NCBI RefSeq assembly: GCF_026210795.1
Contig: NC_089434.1
Location: 5,664,095 to 5,728,094, forward strand
Source: Rhizophagus irregularis
Taxonomy: Eukaryota > Glomeromycota > Glomeromycetes > Glomerales > Glomeraceae
Direction of reading: 5' to 3'
DNA: 64,000 nt
Positions 11,103 through 22,500 of the stretch are shown piece by piece. Each line of letters starts with the position of its first letter. Position 1 is the stretch's first letter. Position numbers and translations under genes: made by a program. The notes beneath the pieces are model-generated. The model saw only the letters and a list, made by a program, of their open reading frames with translations, was not told the DNA's origin and ran no database searches.

Positions 11103-12326
11103 ATGGATGAAAAAGAATATGATAAAATTTTAAAGAATATAGAAAAAGAAGAAAAATACGTACAAGAAAATGGAGTTTTATATAAAATTAAAGATGAAAA
11201 TAAATTTAGAGTAATAAGAAGATTTGAATTAGAAGGAATAATGTATATGATGCATGATCGTGAATTATCAGCACATTTTGGGATTCAAGCTACATATGAA
11301 AAAGTAAAAGAAAAATATTGGTGGAAGAATATGAAACGAGATGTAGAAAAATATGTAAAAAGTTGTGATAATTGTCAAAGAAGAAATAATCCACAAGGGT
11401 TACATGAATTACATCCAATAGAAGTAAAAGAACCTTTTCATATGATTGGAATAGATGTAATAGAACCATTACCAATAACAGAAGAAGGAAATAAATATAT
11501 AGTAGTAGCAATAGATTTCTTTACGAAATGGCCAGAAGCAAAAGCAATAAAAGAAGCAAACGCAAAAGAAATATCAAAATTTATTTATGAAGAAATAATT
11601 TGTCGACATGGATGTCCAAAGAAAATACTTACAGATAATGGATCAGAATTTAATAATCAATTAACTAAAAATCTTACAGAAAAATTTAATGTTCAACATA
11701 AATTCTCGACTCCTTATCACCCTAAAACAAATGGATTGGTAGAACGATTTAATAAAACATTAATAGAATCATTGGCAAAATTAGTAAAAGAAAAATTAAC
11801 GATATATAGAAATAGAAAATATGAAGATAAAAATTGGGATCAAAGAATAGCACCAATATTGTTTGCATATAGAAGTAAAATACAGAAATCAAGTAAAATG
11901 ACACCATTTTATTTGACTTATGGAAGAAGAGTAATATTACCAAATGACGAAGAAGTTAAAGGAATTACAATGATTAAAAGAATAGAACATATAATAGAAG
12001 AATTACCAATAAAAAGAAATGAAGCAAAGAAGAATATTGAAAAAGCACAAGAACAACAAAAGAAATATCATGACAAAATTGGAAAATGAAAACAAAACTT
12101 TCAAATAGGAGATAAAGTATTATATTTTGACGCGGCAAAATACAAAACACATACAGGAAAACTAGAGGAAAAATGGAAGGGACCATATTATATACATGAA
12201 GTGATAATAAATGGATCGTACAAAATTAAAGAATTAAATGGAAGAATTTTAAGAAGACCAGTAAATGGAGAATTATTAAAGGAATATTTTGATAGGAAAA
12301 TATTTGAACCATATATAGTAATATAA
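11103..12326 (+). pseudogene. Gypsy integrase with GPY/F C-terminus
   Basis: Inserts element DNA into the genome. An HHCC zinc-binding region contains HDRELSAHFG and CDNCQRR. The catalytic core shows MIGIDVIEPL (first Asp), ILTDNGSEF (second Asp) and NGLVERFNKT (Glu), the retroviral-type D,D-35-E arrangement. The frame is open to TGA 12087-12089, which fits CGA to TGA. It continues in phase with IGDKVLYFD and KWKGPYYIHEV, then IKELNGR, a GPY/F module, and ends at TAA 12324-12326. All three catalytic residues are intact. Only one stop breaks this domain in the window. Confidence 0.92.
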
Positions 12327-12381
12327 TATGTTTGAGACCCGAATTCGATTCTTAAATTAATTTATGGGACATAAATTTTTC

Positions 12382-12395
12382 AAGAGGAGGATAAA
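12382..12395 (+). promoter_or_regulatory. polypurine tract
   Basis: AAGAGGAGGATAAA immediately precedes a TGTAATAACC start of the 3' LTR. This is the expected position of the plus-strand primer of an LTR retrotransposon. Confidence 0.7.
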
Positions 12396-12952
12396 TGTAA
12401 TAACCAGAAATATAATAGATAAATGACGCAGTAGATCCTGTGGCGCAGTAAGTCACATGATATGGTTACACAAGAAGAAATAGTTGGGAATACAAAGTCA
12501 CGTGACAAGTCACATGGCGCAGTAAGTGATGGATAAATATTTAGCCGATGGATAAATAATTAGCCAATAAAATTATATTTATAGTTTAGTTTAGTGTAAC
12601 GAGATAGTCATATGATAATAGATCTTCAAATTTTATTAGAAATATTAGAAATATTAGAAATATTTTTCTTAAAAATGTATAAATACAAGTGGATTTCGAT
12701 AGGAAATTCGGCAGTTCAATTTTTGGAAAAATAAAATTTTTAGTTTGCCTTTAATAAAAACTAACACATTCTTTTTGCCTTTTTCTTATGAGTAAAAAGT
12801 GCTACATTAATTATTTTATTTTAATTAATAGTTTATCAAAAATATAGAGAAACTATCGTAATTTAAAATTTCGGTAAGAAATAATGTTTTGTAATTTTTG
12901 TAACTAATTTTTATTTTAAACCAAGCATAGATGTTATACGAACTCAACACGT
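12396..12952 (+). repeat. 3' LTR of the Gypsy element (end uncertain)
   Basis: Begins TGTAATAACC directly after the polypurine tract. It holds a TATA-like box and AATAAA-type signals near 12730. The end could be at CTACA near 12806 or at CAACA near 12952. The other LTR is outside the window, so the boundary cannot be fixed. Confidence 0.6.
12678..12685 (+). promoter_or_regulatory. TATA-like box in LTR
   Basis: TATAAATA lies about 280 bp into the LTR, a usual place for the retrotransposon promoter. The call rests on sequence and position only. Confidence 0.4.
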
Positions 12953-12977
12953 CAGTGGCAACATACGATATTTTATT

Positions 12978-13160
12978 TTAATATCCTATGGGTGGCGTGT
13001 CACAACGATGATATTTAAAAGCATTACAAAACTTTTGGTATTGGTTTGTAGGAGTCTTATAAACGTAAAATTTATTATATTTCGGTGTAGTCAGAAAAGC
13101 CTGCATGTTAAAGTCTCGAATGTAAAAATTTTTCACAGACGTAAAAATTTTAATGATCAA
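12978..13160 (-). pseudogene. N-terminal remnant of family A transposase
   Basis: The minus-strand frame reads FNMQAFLTTPKYNKFYVYKTP and FCNAFKYHR, nearly the same as the start of the family A transposase at 6162. It stops after about 50 matching residues, where homology to family A ends near 12990. It is the truncated start of a reversed copy. Confidence 0.75.
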
Positions 13161-14118
13161 ACTTTCACAAATTACGTTGGGTAAGGGGTTACCATGTGTA
13201 TCAAAACTATAAATTTTTTTGTGATATATTTATAAGAAATTTTCCCGTTATTTTCATCTAAATATTCAAAAATAACTTTTACATTATGAAATTAAAAAAT
13301 TTTTACATATTAAAAGGTTGAGTATTACATTTTGTATTGACATTAATTAAAAAAATTTTTACATAAAAGTTGAGTGTTACATTTTGTATTGACATTAGTA
13401 AAGAAAAAAAAAGATTTGGAACGATATCAAATTGATGATAGTAATTGGTTAAATGTATATTATTTAATAGATCACGTGTTAATAAATCTCACGAGAGGGG
13501 GAGGGGGTCAGCTTTATTGAACAGGGCAGACATCCCCATATTATCACGATATTGCCAATCATTTTGCCGATCACTCGTCCAATATTATCACAAAAAAATA
13601 CCGTTGAATTAGTTTTTTCACAAATTCTACATAATAATGTATAAAATTTCGATTTTATTTATTTTATTTATTTATTGTTAATAAATTAGTTCTTAAAATA
13701 ATTCATAAAGATTTTGTCAAATATCAATTTTACAATAATTGTAAACATTTATTTAATGATAACTTTTGGGTTATCAAAAATTTTCCAGGTTTATTTTAGC
13801 CATTGATTCTTAAATACTTAAATAATATACTGTAAAAGTTTCAAGTTTCGCCTAAAGATCTGTAACTTCGTCTGAAGCTTCAAAGTCAGATTAGCAGATG
13901 ATCGGCATATATATAGCATATATATTAATTATTGAAAATTTGACGTAAAATCTAACTTTGGAAACACACCTTATTTTTCCACAATACTTTTATATTAAAT
14001 TATTGATAAATGAAACTATTAAATAAAGCTTCAAATTTAATGTGATATTACTTATATCATGATCGGCAAGTAATCGACATTGTGATATAATGCATGTCCA
14101 TGATATGTGTCACTTCCC
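12990..14118 (-). mobile_element. truncated, reversed family A transposon copy
   Basis: Read on the minus strand, it starts GGGAAGTGACACATAT at 14118, next to TAA at 14119-14121. It carries the C-rich tract (G-rich on plus, about 13497-13507) and the non-coding 5' region of family A, and ends inside the transposase start. The plus-strand edge GGGTGGCGTGTCACA (12990) could be a decayed terminus, which would make this a short non-autonomous derivative, or a chance truncation point. A Mutator-like MITE sits within it. Confidence 0.7.
13520..14099. mobile_element. second Mutator-like MITE, right end lost
   Basis: The left end AACAGGGCAGACATCC and the following TTGCC...TTTTGCCGATC match the MITE at 678-1294. 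The right side has TGATCGGCAAG and GATATAATGCATGTCC but lacks the last bases of the inverted repeat. No target duplication can therefore be confirmed. It lies between the C-rich tract and the terminus of the reversed family A copy. Confidence 0.7.
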
Positions 14119-14121
14119 TAA

Positions 14122-14920
14122 TATTAATCTCTATAAAATAAAAATATTTCTTGCAAGAAATAATAAAAAAAAGAGCAAATTAAGTTAATTTTTGCAAAAA
14201 GCCAGTATAAGTTCTATATTAATTAAATAAGAAATAGGCAATTTCTATTTGTACACAGAGTGTTTAAACATGGGTCATATTAGTAGATTAAAAACAGCAT
14301 TCAAAACCTCCTTTAATGCCTTAAGTAAACTTGTAGAGCAGGTGAAAATACATATATTTATTTGTAATATAATAAGAATAAAAAATAAACATTCAATTTC
14401 AAATTAAAAAACAAAAAATTAGTCTATTAAAAATTATATTTATATGACCTGTGTACAAACGCCCCGTCCCATATAAACTTAGAAATTTTCTAAGAAATAT
14501 TTGGAATTAATTTTTTAATGTTGCATTGCCTTTTTATTATAAAAAACATTACAAAATTATAAACTTTTATAACCAAAATGTAATATTTTAACTTTATTTT
14601 AATTTATCTATTAAAATAATAAAAAATTTATCTATAAAATAATAAATAATAATTCATCAACATCAAATGCTTAATATTTAATTAAAATGGTTTAGTATTC
14701 AATAAAAATGGATTTAGTTTTCTAATTTTTAATTTAATTTAAATTATTAGCATATACAGTATAAGATATAATATCTTTAATCTAAGAATTGATTAATTAC
14801 AGATTATATGATAATAATATGAATGCTTAATAGGTTAATACTTTACAAATAATTAAATATATAAAAAAATTATAAATAAATCTTTAAAAAATTTTATGTT
14901 AAAAAAAAGGAGTTTGCTAT
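14122..14920. other. AT-rich intergenic DNA
   Basis: No open frame, repeat or motif that I can support. The sequence is mostly A/T runs. Confidence 0.6.
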
Positions 14921-15044
14921 CACAGGTCGAAAAGTGAAAAATCAGGCATCAATCAGTCACCAATCAGTCACCAATTAGTCACCAATCAGTCACCAATCAG
15001 CTACCTGATTGGTGACCGATTGGTGCCTGATTTTTCACTTCTGG
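14921..15044. mobile_element. small inverted-repeat element with CACAGGTC end
   Basis: The left end CACAGGTCGAAAAGTG continues into AAAAATCAGGC. The right end mirrors GAAGTGAAAAATCAGGC but has lost the outermost bases. The interior is a run of CACCAATCAGT units (about five on one side, two inverted on the other). The left terminus matches the large CACTA-like element (CACAGGTCAAAAAACG). No clear target duplication is seen. Confidence 0.6.
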
Positions 15045-15227
15045 AATCACGCAATTTTTAATTTAAGTGATCAACATAAAATTTCTTTTTTTGGATTATT
15101 GTATAACTCATTTTCCCATTTTTGATGAGAATCAAAATTGCCTTTTTTGGATCGTGTAACGTTACTCAAGTGCCAAAAAAGGAAATTTAGGCCGGAATTA
15201 TAAAATTTGGCTGAAATTATAGGAAAT

Positions 15228-15278
15228 GGGATTTGGGATTGGAATGGGAATGGGATTTGGGATTTGGGATGGGATGGG
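15228..15278 (+). repeat. GGG-run tract, potential G-quadruplex
   Basis: Eight GGG runs separated by 2 to 8 bases (GGGATTT, GGGAAT, GGGAT units). This is unusual in sequence of this base composition. The repeat differs from a TTAGGG telomere repeat. Confidence 0.7.
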
Positions 15279-15392
15279 ACTCCCATCTCATTTAAATGGG
15301 CAGGTGATTTGTAAAAAAAAAATTTGTATATTAAAAACATCCCGATTAGGATAATAAAATTCAGGGGAAATTTTTTTATTTGCAAAAAAAAA

Positions 15393-15540
15393 AAGACCGA
15401 TCAGTCTTAAAAAGACTGACGGTCTTATTATATGTGATACAGGACTGAAAGATTACAGTCCTATACTAAGACGGACTGGTCCATCTTTTTATGGTGTAGG
15501 ACCGTAGGACCACGGTCTTTTAGGACCGATGACCATCTTT
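15393..15540. repeat. GACCG/GGACTG inverted-repeat cluster
   Basis: Several overlapping palindromes: GACCGATCAGTCTT facing AAGACTGACGGTC, GGACTG facing CAGTCC, and GGACCGTAGGACCACGGTC. The cluster resembles a short non-autonomous element built of repeated subterminal units, but no target duplication was found. Confidence 0.45.
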
Positions 15541-15568
15541 ATGTACAGGTGTACATTAGTACATACAA

Positions 15569-15737
15569 ACTAATGTGTAAGTTCATTCAGGATCATAGTT
15601 TTCATTCATTCCATTTTTGAGCATAACTAATGTGTAAGTTCATTCAGAATTATAGTTCTCATTTATTCCATTTTTGAGCATAACTAATGTGTAAGTTCAT
15701 TCAGGATCATAGTTCTCATTTATTCCATTTTTGAAAA
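15569..15737 (+). repeat. 57-bp tandem repeat, 3 copies
   Basis: Units begin ACTAATGTGTAAGTTCATTC at 15569, 15626 and 15683, with few differences. There is no open frame. It lies about 0.8 kb upstream of the first exon I can read in the next gene. Confidence 0.9.
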
Positions 15738-16543
15738 TGTTTTCAGAAGATATTATTGTCAAGAGATACAAAATAATTATAATAATTTTAATGGTTACTG
15801 AATTATACACGTACATTCAACGTTTAAAAAATACAAATTAAGGTTTATTATTACTGTAATTAAGTTCTCGTGAGGCAAAAATTACCATCTTGACCGCCTC
15901 ACTTAATCAACACTGCATAAATCATCGCACCCTACTGACCCCCTTGCTATAAAATATTTATTTATATTATGCAGAGGGGTGATGATGGTTACACGGGTCA
16001 AATTTTTGCGTCTGTGAGTGAATGTGATCGTGTAACATATTGATACGATTTTCACTGAAATATGCTTTACATGCTTCTTTTATCACCTGCGATAGCCGGG
16101 AATTTAAAATACTAGTAACAATATAAAAATTTAAAAACAAGTTTGCTGCTTTTTTCGGAGTTATATTGCCATAGTATGCTAACTTTGTCCTTTATATAAA
16201 CCTAAAAATTTCTGCGGAAAATTCCTGATTTGTTGTTTTTACCAGATTTTTATGAAATTCGCATTTTTTGGGGGGAATGTAGATTATCGTGGTTTGTCAT
16301 ACATTCCACTCAAAAATATATTAAAAGGGATGTCTAACTCATTTTCCCAACTCATTGGAAATTAACATAGCATTCCAATATTGATAAGTAGTAACAAAAT
16401 TTTAGGTAATAAAGTGCACGTAAATAGTGCAAAGAAAATATTCCTTTTAGATATCATGCTTTGATCATTACGTTATTTGTACTTACCATTTGCTATTCTT
16501 CAACTTGTTTTCCGTTAAAAAGTCTTTAATAAATTCTTTTCAG
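15738..16543 (+). other. upstream region of the GTPase-vWA gene
   Basis: Probably holds the promoter and possibly one or more unseen first exons. The first exon I can read (16544) is preceded by an acceptor-like TTTTCAG, which implies upstream sequence in the transcript. An imperfect inverted repeat spans about 15860-16020 (TGAGGCAAAAATTACCATC against a GATGATGG...AAATTTTTGCG side). Confidence 0.35.
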
Positions 16544-19500
16544 TTTGACACATCTTTGTAAGTTGCTGAACAGAGCAGCTCAAGATATGCAAATGGATAG
16601 CAAAATCCCTGATGTGATACCAGAAACTACAACTGAGTACGACAATAGTAATGATTTGTGCAAATTTATTCCTGGACTTTATCGATTGCTGGATTTGTGC
16701 AAAGATGAAGGTTCTAATGGACTCGGTAATGAATCTAGTTTGAAACTTTTATTATTATGCTGGGAAATATTATAATATCAATATCTCGCTTTAATTAACC
16801 TTTTGATTTAAAATAATCAAAAACTTTTAGTTGATAAGATAATTATATCTCAACAAGATGTTAAACGTCTTTGCAATAAGATCATGCCAAATAGTTTCAA
16901 GTCCATCTCGAAGATAAATTACGAAAAATTGAACTCACGATCAATCCGACTTGTTGGATGCTACGGCCGCAACGAACTAATTGCAAAGTTTTTGTTCATT
17001 AAGAATATTATTAATCAGAAAAAGTAAGATTTTTTTCCCTTTGAATATTGTTTCTGATCATTTAAATAATTAACTTCTAAAAAAATATATAAAATGTTTC
17101 ATTAGTTATAAATCAATGATTTCATGTTCATCATCTGCTGACACTTCCTCACGTGACTATACACCATCACTCCGACCAGGAATTTATCTTCAACAAGTTG
17201 ATAAGACAAAAAATGTGAACCCTCTTTTTTTAGTTATACATTGGAGCGAAGATGGTTGTTATGATGATTCTGTATCTTCATATAGAAAGAAGAATATGAC
17301 AAATCTACATCGGTAATTATTTGGTTATTTATTTATAACCTATTAAGTTACAATTGCTTATTTACAATCTAATTTTTATCTTTTTGCAGATATCTTACAA
17401 AATTGACTGATCATCAAATATGTTTAATGAGTGAACGTGATCTTGAAAGCATAGATTGGCAAATAGCCCCAAATGAAGTCAGCGATGATGAAAGTGATGA
17501 TGATGATGGTGAAGGTGGTGTATGTTACGATTTTGAAGTAAAAAAAAGTCAAGAGCAAAAGGAGGATTTCGAAATCTCCCCCGGATTCAGAGTAAGTTAG
17601 ATGTTGTATAATTCAACCCATTTTGAGGGATAGATATATAAATTGATATTTCAAGTTCAATTTATATTTATATTGACTTAAATCAACCAACTCTTCATAA
17701 GATTAATATTTCAGGATTGGTATCATGTCAAGCTCAAAATAGTTATAACTGCTTCACTAATATTCCATTGGATTCATCGGTTGTCGAATCCGTATCGAAC
17801 CAAACCTTCTTTACACGTGAAATACTTCCTGAAACAAAGATTACTGACAGCAGCACAATACCATTTAAATCAACCTCAGAATTTCGCGAATATTTCAGGA
17901 GCAAGCTGGAAACTCAAAAATGTGCTCTAATATTAGACACCGATTTAACAATGTCGAAACTTGAAGCAATTGTTAAAGATGGATTAGACTTGAAAGAGAT
18001 TCTTCAACCGTATTATGACGCTTTGATTAAACTTGAACAGGAGAAGGCTATATCTAAAGAGCAAATAATTAAGCAAGATGCCTTACTTATAGAGAAACTT
18101 GCATGGCAATGTCTTAGATTCAATTATGGGTAAATAATCTTCAAGTTTCTTTTATATTACAATAAATTATACTAATAATGTGTTGATTTTAAGTGAATTT
18201 GAGGACTCCCTGTGTGATAATAAAGGTAAGGTTTTCATGGGAGCATGACATTTAAAAAATTTTATCTAACTCTATTTAAATCTATTATTATAAAGATGTC
18301 ATAGAAGATGATGGTCAGTAAATATTGATGTTTATTACTCAGCTGCTATATACAGGCCCAATCCAATTTTAATTTAAATACCATTTTCTTTTTTAGAAAT
18401 TCAATATATTCGGGATAAATATCCTAAAATTACATCAAAATTGGAAGATATTGTCAATTATATTGAATATTTGCCATGGGTAAACCTTAAGAGGCGGTTT
18501 ATTTTTGCGAGAAATTTCTGTGAAAAAAATGCTGAAAATAATACTCATGAAGCTTTGCTGGATCCAAAAAAACTTTTTTTAGAAATCTTTTTTGATAAAG
18601 AAGTAGATCTTCGTAATCTTGTCGATAAGTATAATAGCTCAAATTGGTGGATGTCATCTATTGTTCAAAAGATTAGGGATGAGGCCTCTAATATTCCTGA
18701 CTGTCAATTTGTTAAATATACTTTTCAAGAAGTTAAAATTGCTAATGCATTTTATGATGAATATGTTAATTGGCGAAAAGAGTGTTTTCCAAACAAAGTC
18801 AAGGGAGTTTTATCAAAATTTTCAATGTTTAATATAAAACCTTCACGGAAGTTAGATCTTGAGTTTGACCATAAGAAGCGTGAACTTGAAATTTGCGAAA
18901 TAACTCGTATTTGTTCTGAAATTAAAGATAGGTATCCTGAAGGAGAACTTTTAATAGTAAAAGACATTGAAATAAAAGGTAAATTGTCCTTCATTTTTTC
19001 TTAATACACGCACAAAGATCTCAAAGGAAAAATTTCGCATTTGAAGTTCCTTATAGTACGTATTTTGGCAAAACGTCATATCGACTTTATAGAGAAACTG
19101 AGGCCATACGTTCAGCCCAGTTAAAAATTACCATATATGAAACAAAAATTAGCCAAGAAGATTCTTTGGAATTAGAAAAAGATGAATCCTTTGTACCTAC
19201 ACCTTTATTACCCGGGTTTGGTCGAAATCCGGGTGTTTCTTTCGAAATTGATCCTGAAAAATATGATTTTATGTTTGTATCTTTTCTCATTAAATCATAT
19301 TTACTATATAATATTTGTCAAATGTACAAATTAAATTGTTCTTATTTTCTTGCAGCAATATATCACAATTTGACAAAAAATTTCTTGTAATCTTATGGAA
19401 CAAAGAGAGCAATAGAATGGAATTTTATTTTGATACGTTGAGACGTTTGCCTAAGATGATTGAGCAACAAATTGCAATCAAGAAATTAAATCCTGGACTT

Positions 19501-22500
19501 GGTTCGAAAATTGCTATTAATGATTCGAAGGGTTTAATTGCAATTTATAGTCCTGAAAAAGCTATGGTTTGTTATTATCTTTATATAATTATATGTAGTT
19601 ATGTTACTCTGATTGATCAAAATTTATCCCTTCTTTCTTTTATTATTTAAGCTTAATGTTTTAGGTTTTGATGATGAACAAACAAATCTTAATTTGCGAT
19701 ATAGGAATATTCAACTTTTGCAATATTATAATGACACTGCTCCTGAAATAGCTCATTTTCTTTTCATAAAAAATACAGAAGATATTTGTTTTGTTGAATA
19801 TACTGGCAGAGCAAAGATATACAGTTTAATTAATGATAGCTTCCGTCCTGGGATTGCAGATTTCCCATCTTCAGCTACTAAGATCTTGAGCACCCCAGAT
19901 GGTGCCTGCATTGTGGCTTTTACCGCAGAACAACAAGAAGAAACCGAGGATATTCAAATGCCAGACGTATCTATCTCAGACAGCGAGAATGAGGGTATAA
20001 GCAATGAAGAGCCTTGTGACAATACTGAAGAGAATAATGAAACCGCTTCAGAAAAAATAGACAATCCGAATTCTGACACCAAGAATTTTAATAAAGAAGA
20101 GCCAAAAAAATCCGGATCTGATTTTGTTAATGCACATATTTATTTCGTCGAAGGCTTCAGCCAGAATGCTAAAAAAGTTATTGTATTACCTTTTACAAAA
20201 TCATCAATAGAGAACATTCAATTTTCAGTCATTGATAAACGTCAAATTCATTTGATCACTCTAAACAAACAAGAATTATTTCAATCAGTAATGGTAAAAA
20301 TAACTCATGCCAAAACTCAATACCGTTTCGAGCGACAGTCACAACATATATCTTTAGGTCAAGTTAAAATCGAAAATAATAGATCATTAACAATTTTGGG
20401 AAAGGATACTATGTTCAATCGTGATTTACGTGTTGGTGATTATTTAATTATTGGAGATGAGAAACGACAAGTATCCGAAATTATTTATGATAATGTATTG
20501 AAGATTGTTAAGCCAAGCTTTGATCACTTTAATGTTGGACAGTGGTCAAGTTTTGAGATTGAGCAAAGGAATACCAATAATGGTCTTATTGATGCTTACG
20601 CCATGGTCTTTACAAAGTATGCAACAACAACTCCTATCGGCCGAATTGATAACCCTTTAAAAGCAACTTTTGCGGCTGATGTATCTGAGAACTCTGAAGT
20701 TGCAAGTTATGAAACAAAAATTCAAAAGTATGTTGCCAAAATGTTTGAAAAAGTTAAAAAAGAAACCAAAAAACCTTCTGGTCATTTAAAGCATTTCAAA
20801 GCTGGATATACAATTTTTGAGAATCTTATCTTAAATGAAGAAAGCACCGAATATCAATTTGGAGAGTAAATATTGTAAATTCTAATATGTTTTTTATATT
20901 TGAAAGCGAGCATGTTTTTTTCTAATTCAGATATTAATTTATTAGGTGGATTATCCAGCTTTTCTGTTTAATTCCAATTCAAATTGCTATTGCCCGTGAT
21001 AATGAATTTGTGCCTTTACAAGATGGAGTGTTCTCACCTGAAATCGATCAACCTACCTTTGATGAAGGATATGGGTTAATTGGGAGTGTAAGCAAAGCCA
21101 TATCTTTTGGGTGGTATGAAGCTATTTTCGAACATTATGCAGACCTAGAAGTTAAAGTGATATCTTCAATGGGTGAACAATCATGCGGCAAGTAAAATAA
21201 TGTAATTCTGTATATGAGTTTTCTAGCAAATATTCCTAATTGACCGTATTTCATTAATAAAGGCAAGAGTTATTTGCTTAACCATTGTGTTGGATCTACC
21301 TTTGATGGATCTGCTATGGTAAACAAACATTTTTTAAATCATTTTACATTTAAGCTAATTTAAACTAATTAACAATTAATTGTCCATCATCTAGCGATGC
21401 ACAGAAGGAGTATGGATGTCAGTAGGTACGAATGTATAAGACATTACAATTTTTTCGTTACTCTCACTATAGATATTTAATATTATATTCATTTGATCGA
21501 AAGTGAAAACAAACGATATTCTTTATGTTGCCTTGGATTTTGAAGGTAATACAATTATCTTCTTCATTTTATTTTCTTCATTATATTTGCCAATCTCTTA
21601 TTAAGCTTGATTATTTACGTCAAATGTTGCAGGCTTAGCAAGTATTGAGAGAACTCCGCAAGAAGAGACTTTCATGCAGCTTCTCAACGCTGCCTTATCA
21701 AATCTAGTACTATTTAAAAGTCAATTCGCTGTTAGCCGGGACATTTCTTCAATGTTTCAACGTTTTCAAGATGGCACAAATTACTTTGGTGATGATCCGG
21801 ATATATTTCAAGTAAATATCTGTAAAAATAGTTGTCAATAATAATTTCCTGCTATTCATTCACTTTGTATTCACATATTTCTTAGGCTCGATTTTGTATC
21901 ATTATTAAAGATGTGGCTAAAACTGATCGAGAAGATATCGTCGCTGAATTTCAATCTAAATTCTCTAAAATTGTGGATCGGGTACGGAACTCAGATATTA
22001 TGTATTCTTTCAGAAAAAAACAGTGAACACTAATTAATTGGCTAATTTTGGAATTTAGGAAGAGGAGGATAACTTTATTACCAAATTGTACCGTAATAAA
22101 ATGAGCATTGTTCCTTGGCCAGTGTTTAATGAAGCCGCATTTTATACGACCTTCAAGCAATTGAAAGTTAAATTGGATGCCCAAGATTCTAAGTATAAGA
22201 ATGCCAGAGCTTTTATTGAAAAAATTAAGGTAAACATGCGATAATAATTTATCTTAATTACATTTATAAATTATAATTATTTAATATTAAATTCGATAAT
22301 TCTAGGTCTTGATGACTAAGTTAAAGTTAGTAAATTTTTTTACCGTTATTATTTGTTTTTTTTTATTTAAGATCCTAATTCCATGTTTATTTTCACAGAG
22401 TGTGTGATTGGGGTAGTATCCAAGCAACTTTGGTCACAATGCGTGCATTGGAAATCAAGAAATTCCTCAATAACGTCATTTCTTATGGTTACGAGCAAAA

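Larger units (their letters stand above)
1..12952 (+). mobile_element. Ty3/Gypsy LTR retrotransposon, degenerate, with three nested DNA elements
   Basis: The order gag - protease - reverse transcriptase - RNase H - integrase identifies a Ty3/Gypsy element. All parts lie on the plus strand and are followed by a polypurine tract and a TG-starting 3' LTR. The 5' LTR is not in the window and probably ends just before position 1. The coding part is broken by in-frame stops at 4069, 4381, 5418, 9767, 9869 and 12087, by several frameshifts and by insertions at 678, 5707 and 10568. The GPY/F module of the integrase C-terminus is readable and no chromodomain follows. The exact 3' end is unsure: ends near 12806 or 12952 are both possible. 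This copy cannot be autonomous. Confidence 0.88.

Noticed and set aside
12340-12356. tRNA-like TTCGATTC motif
   Set aside because: No acceptor or anticodon stem can be formed around it; it lies between the integrase gene and the LTR.
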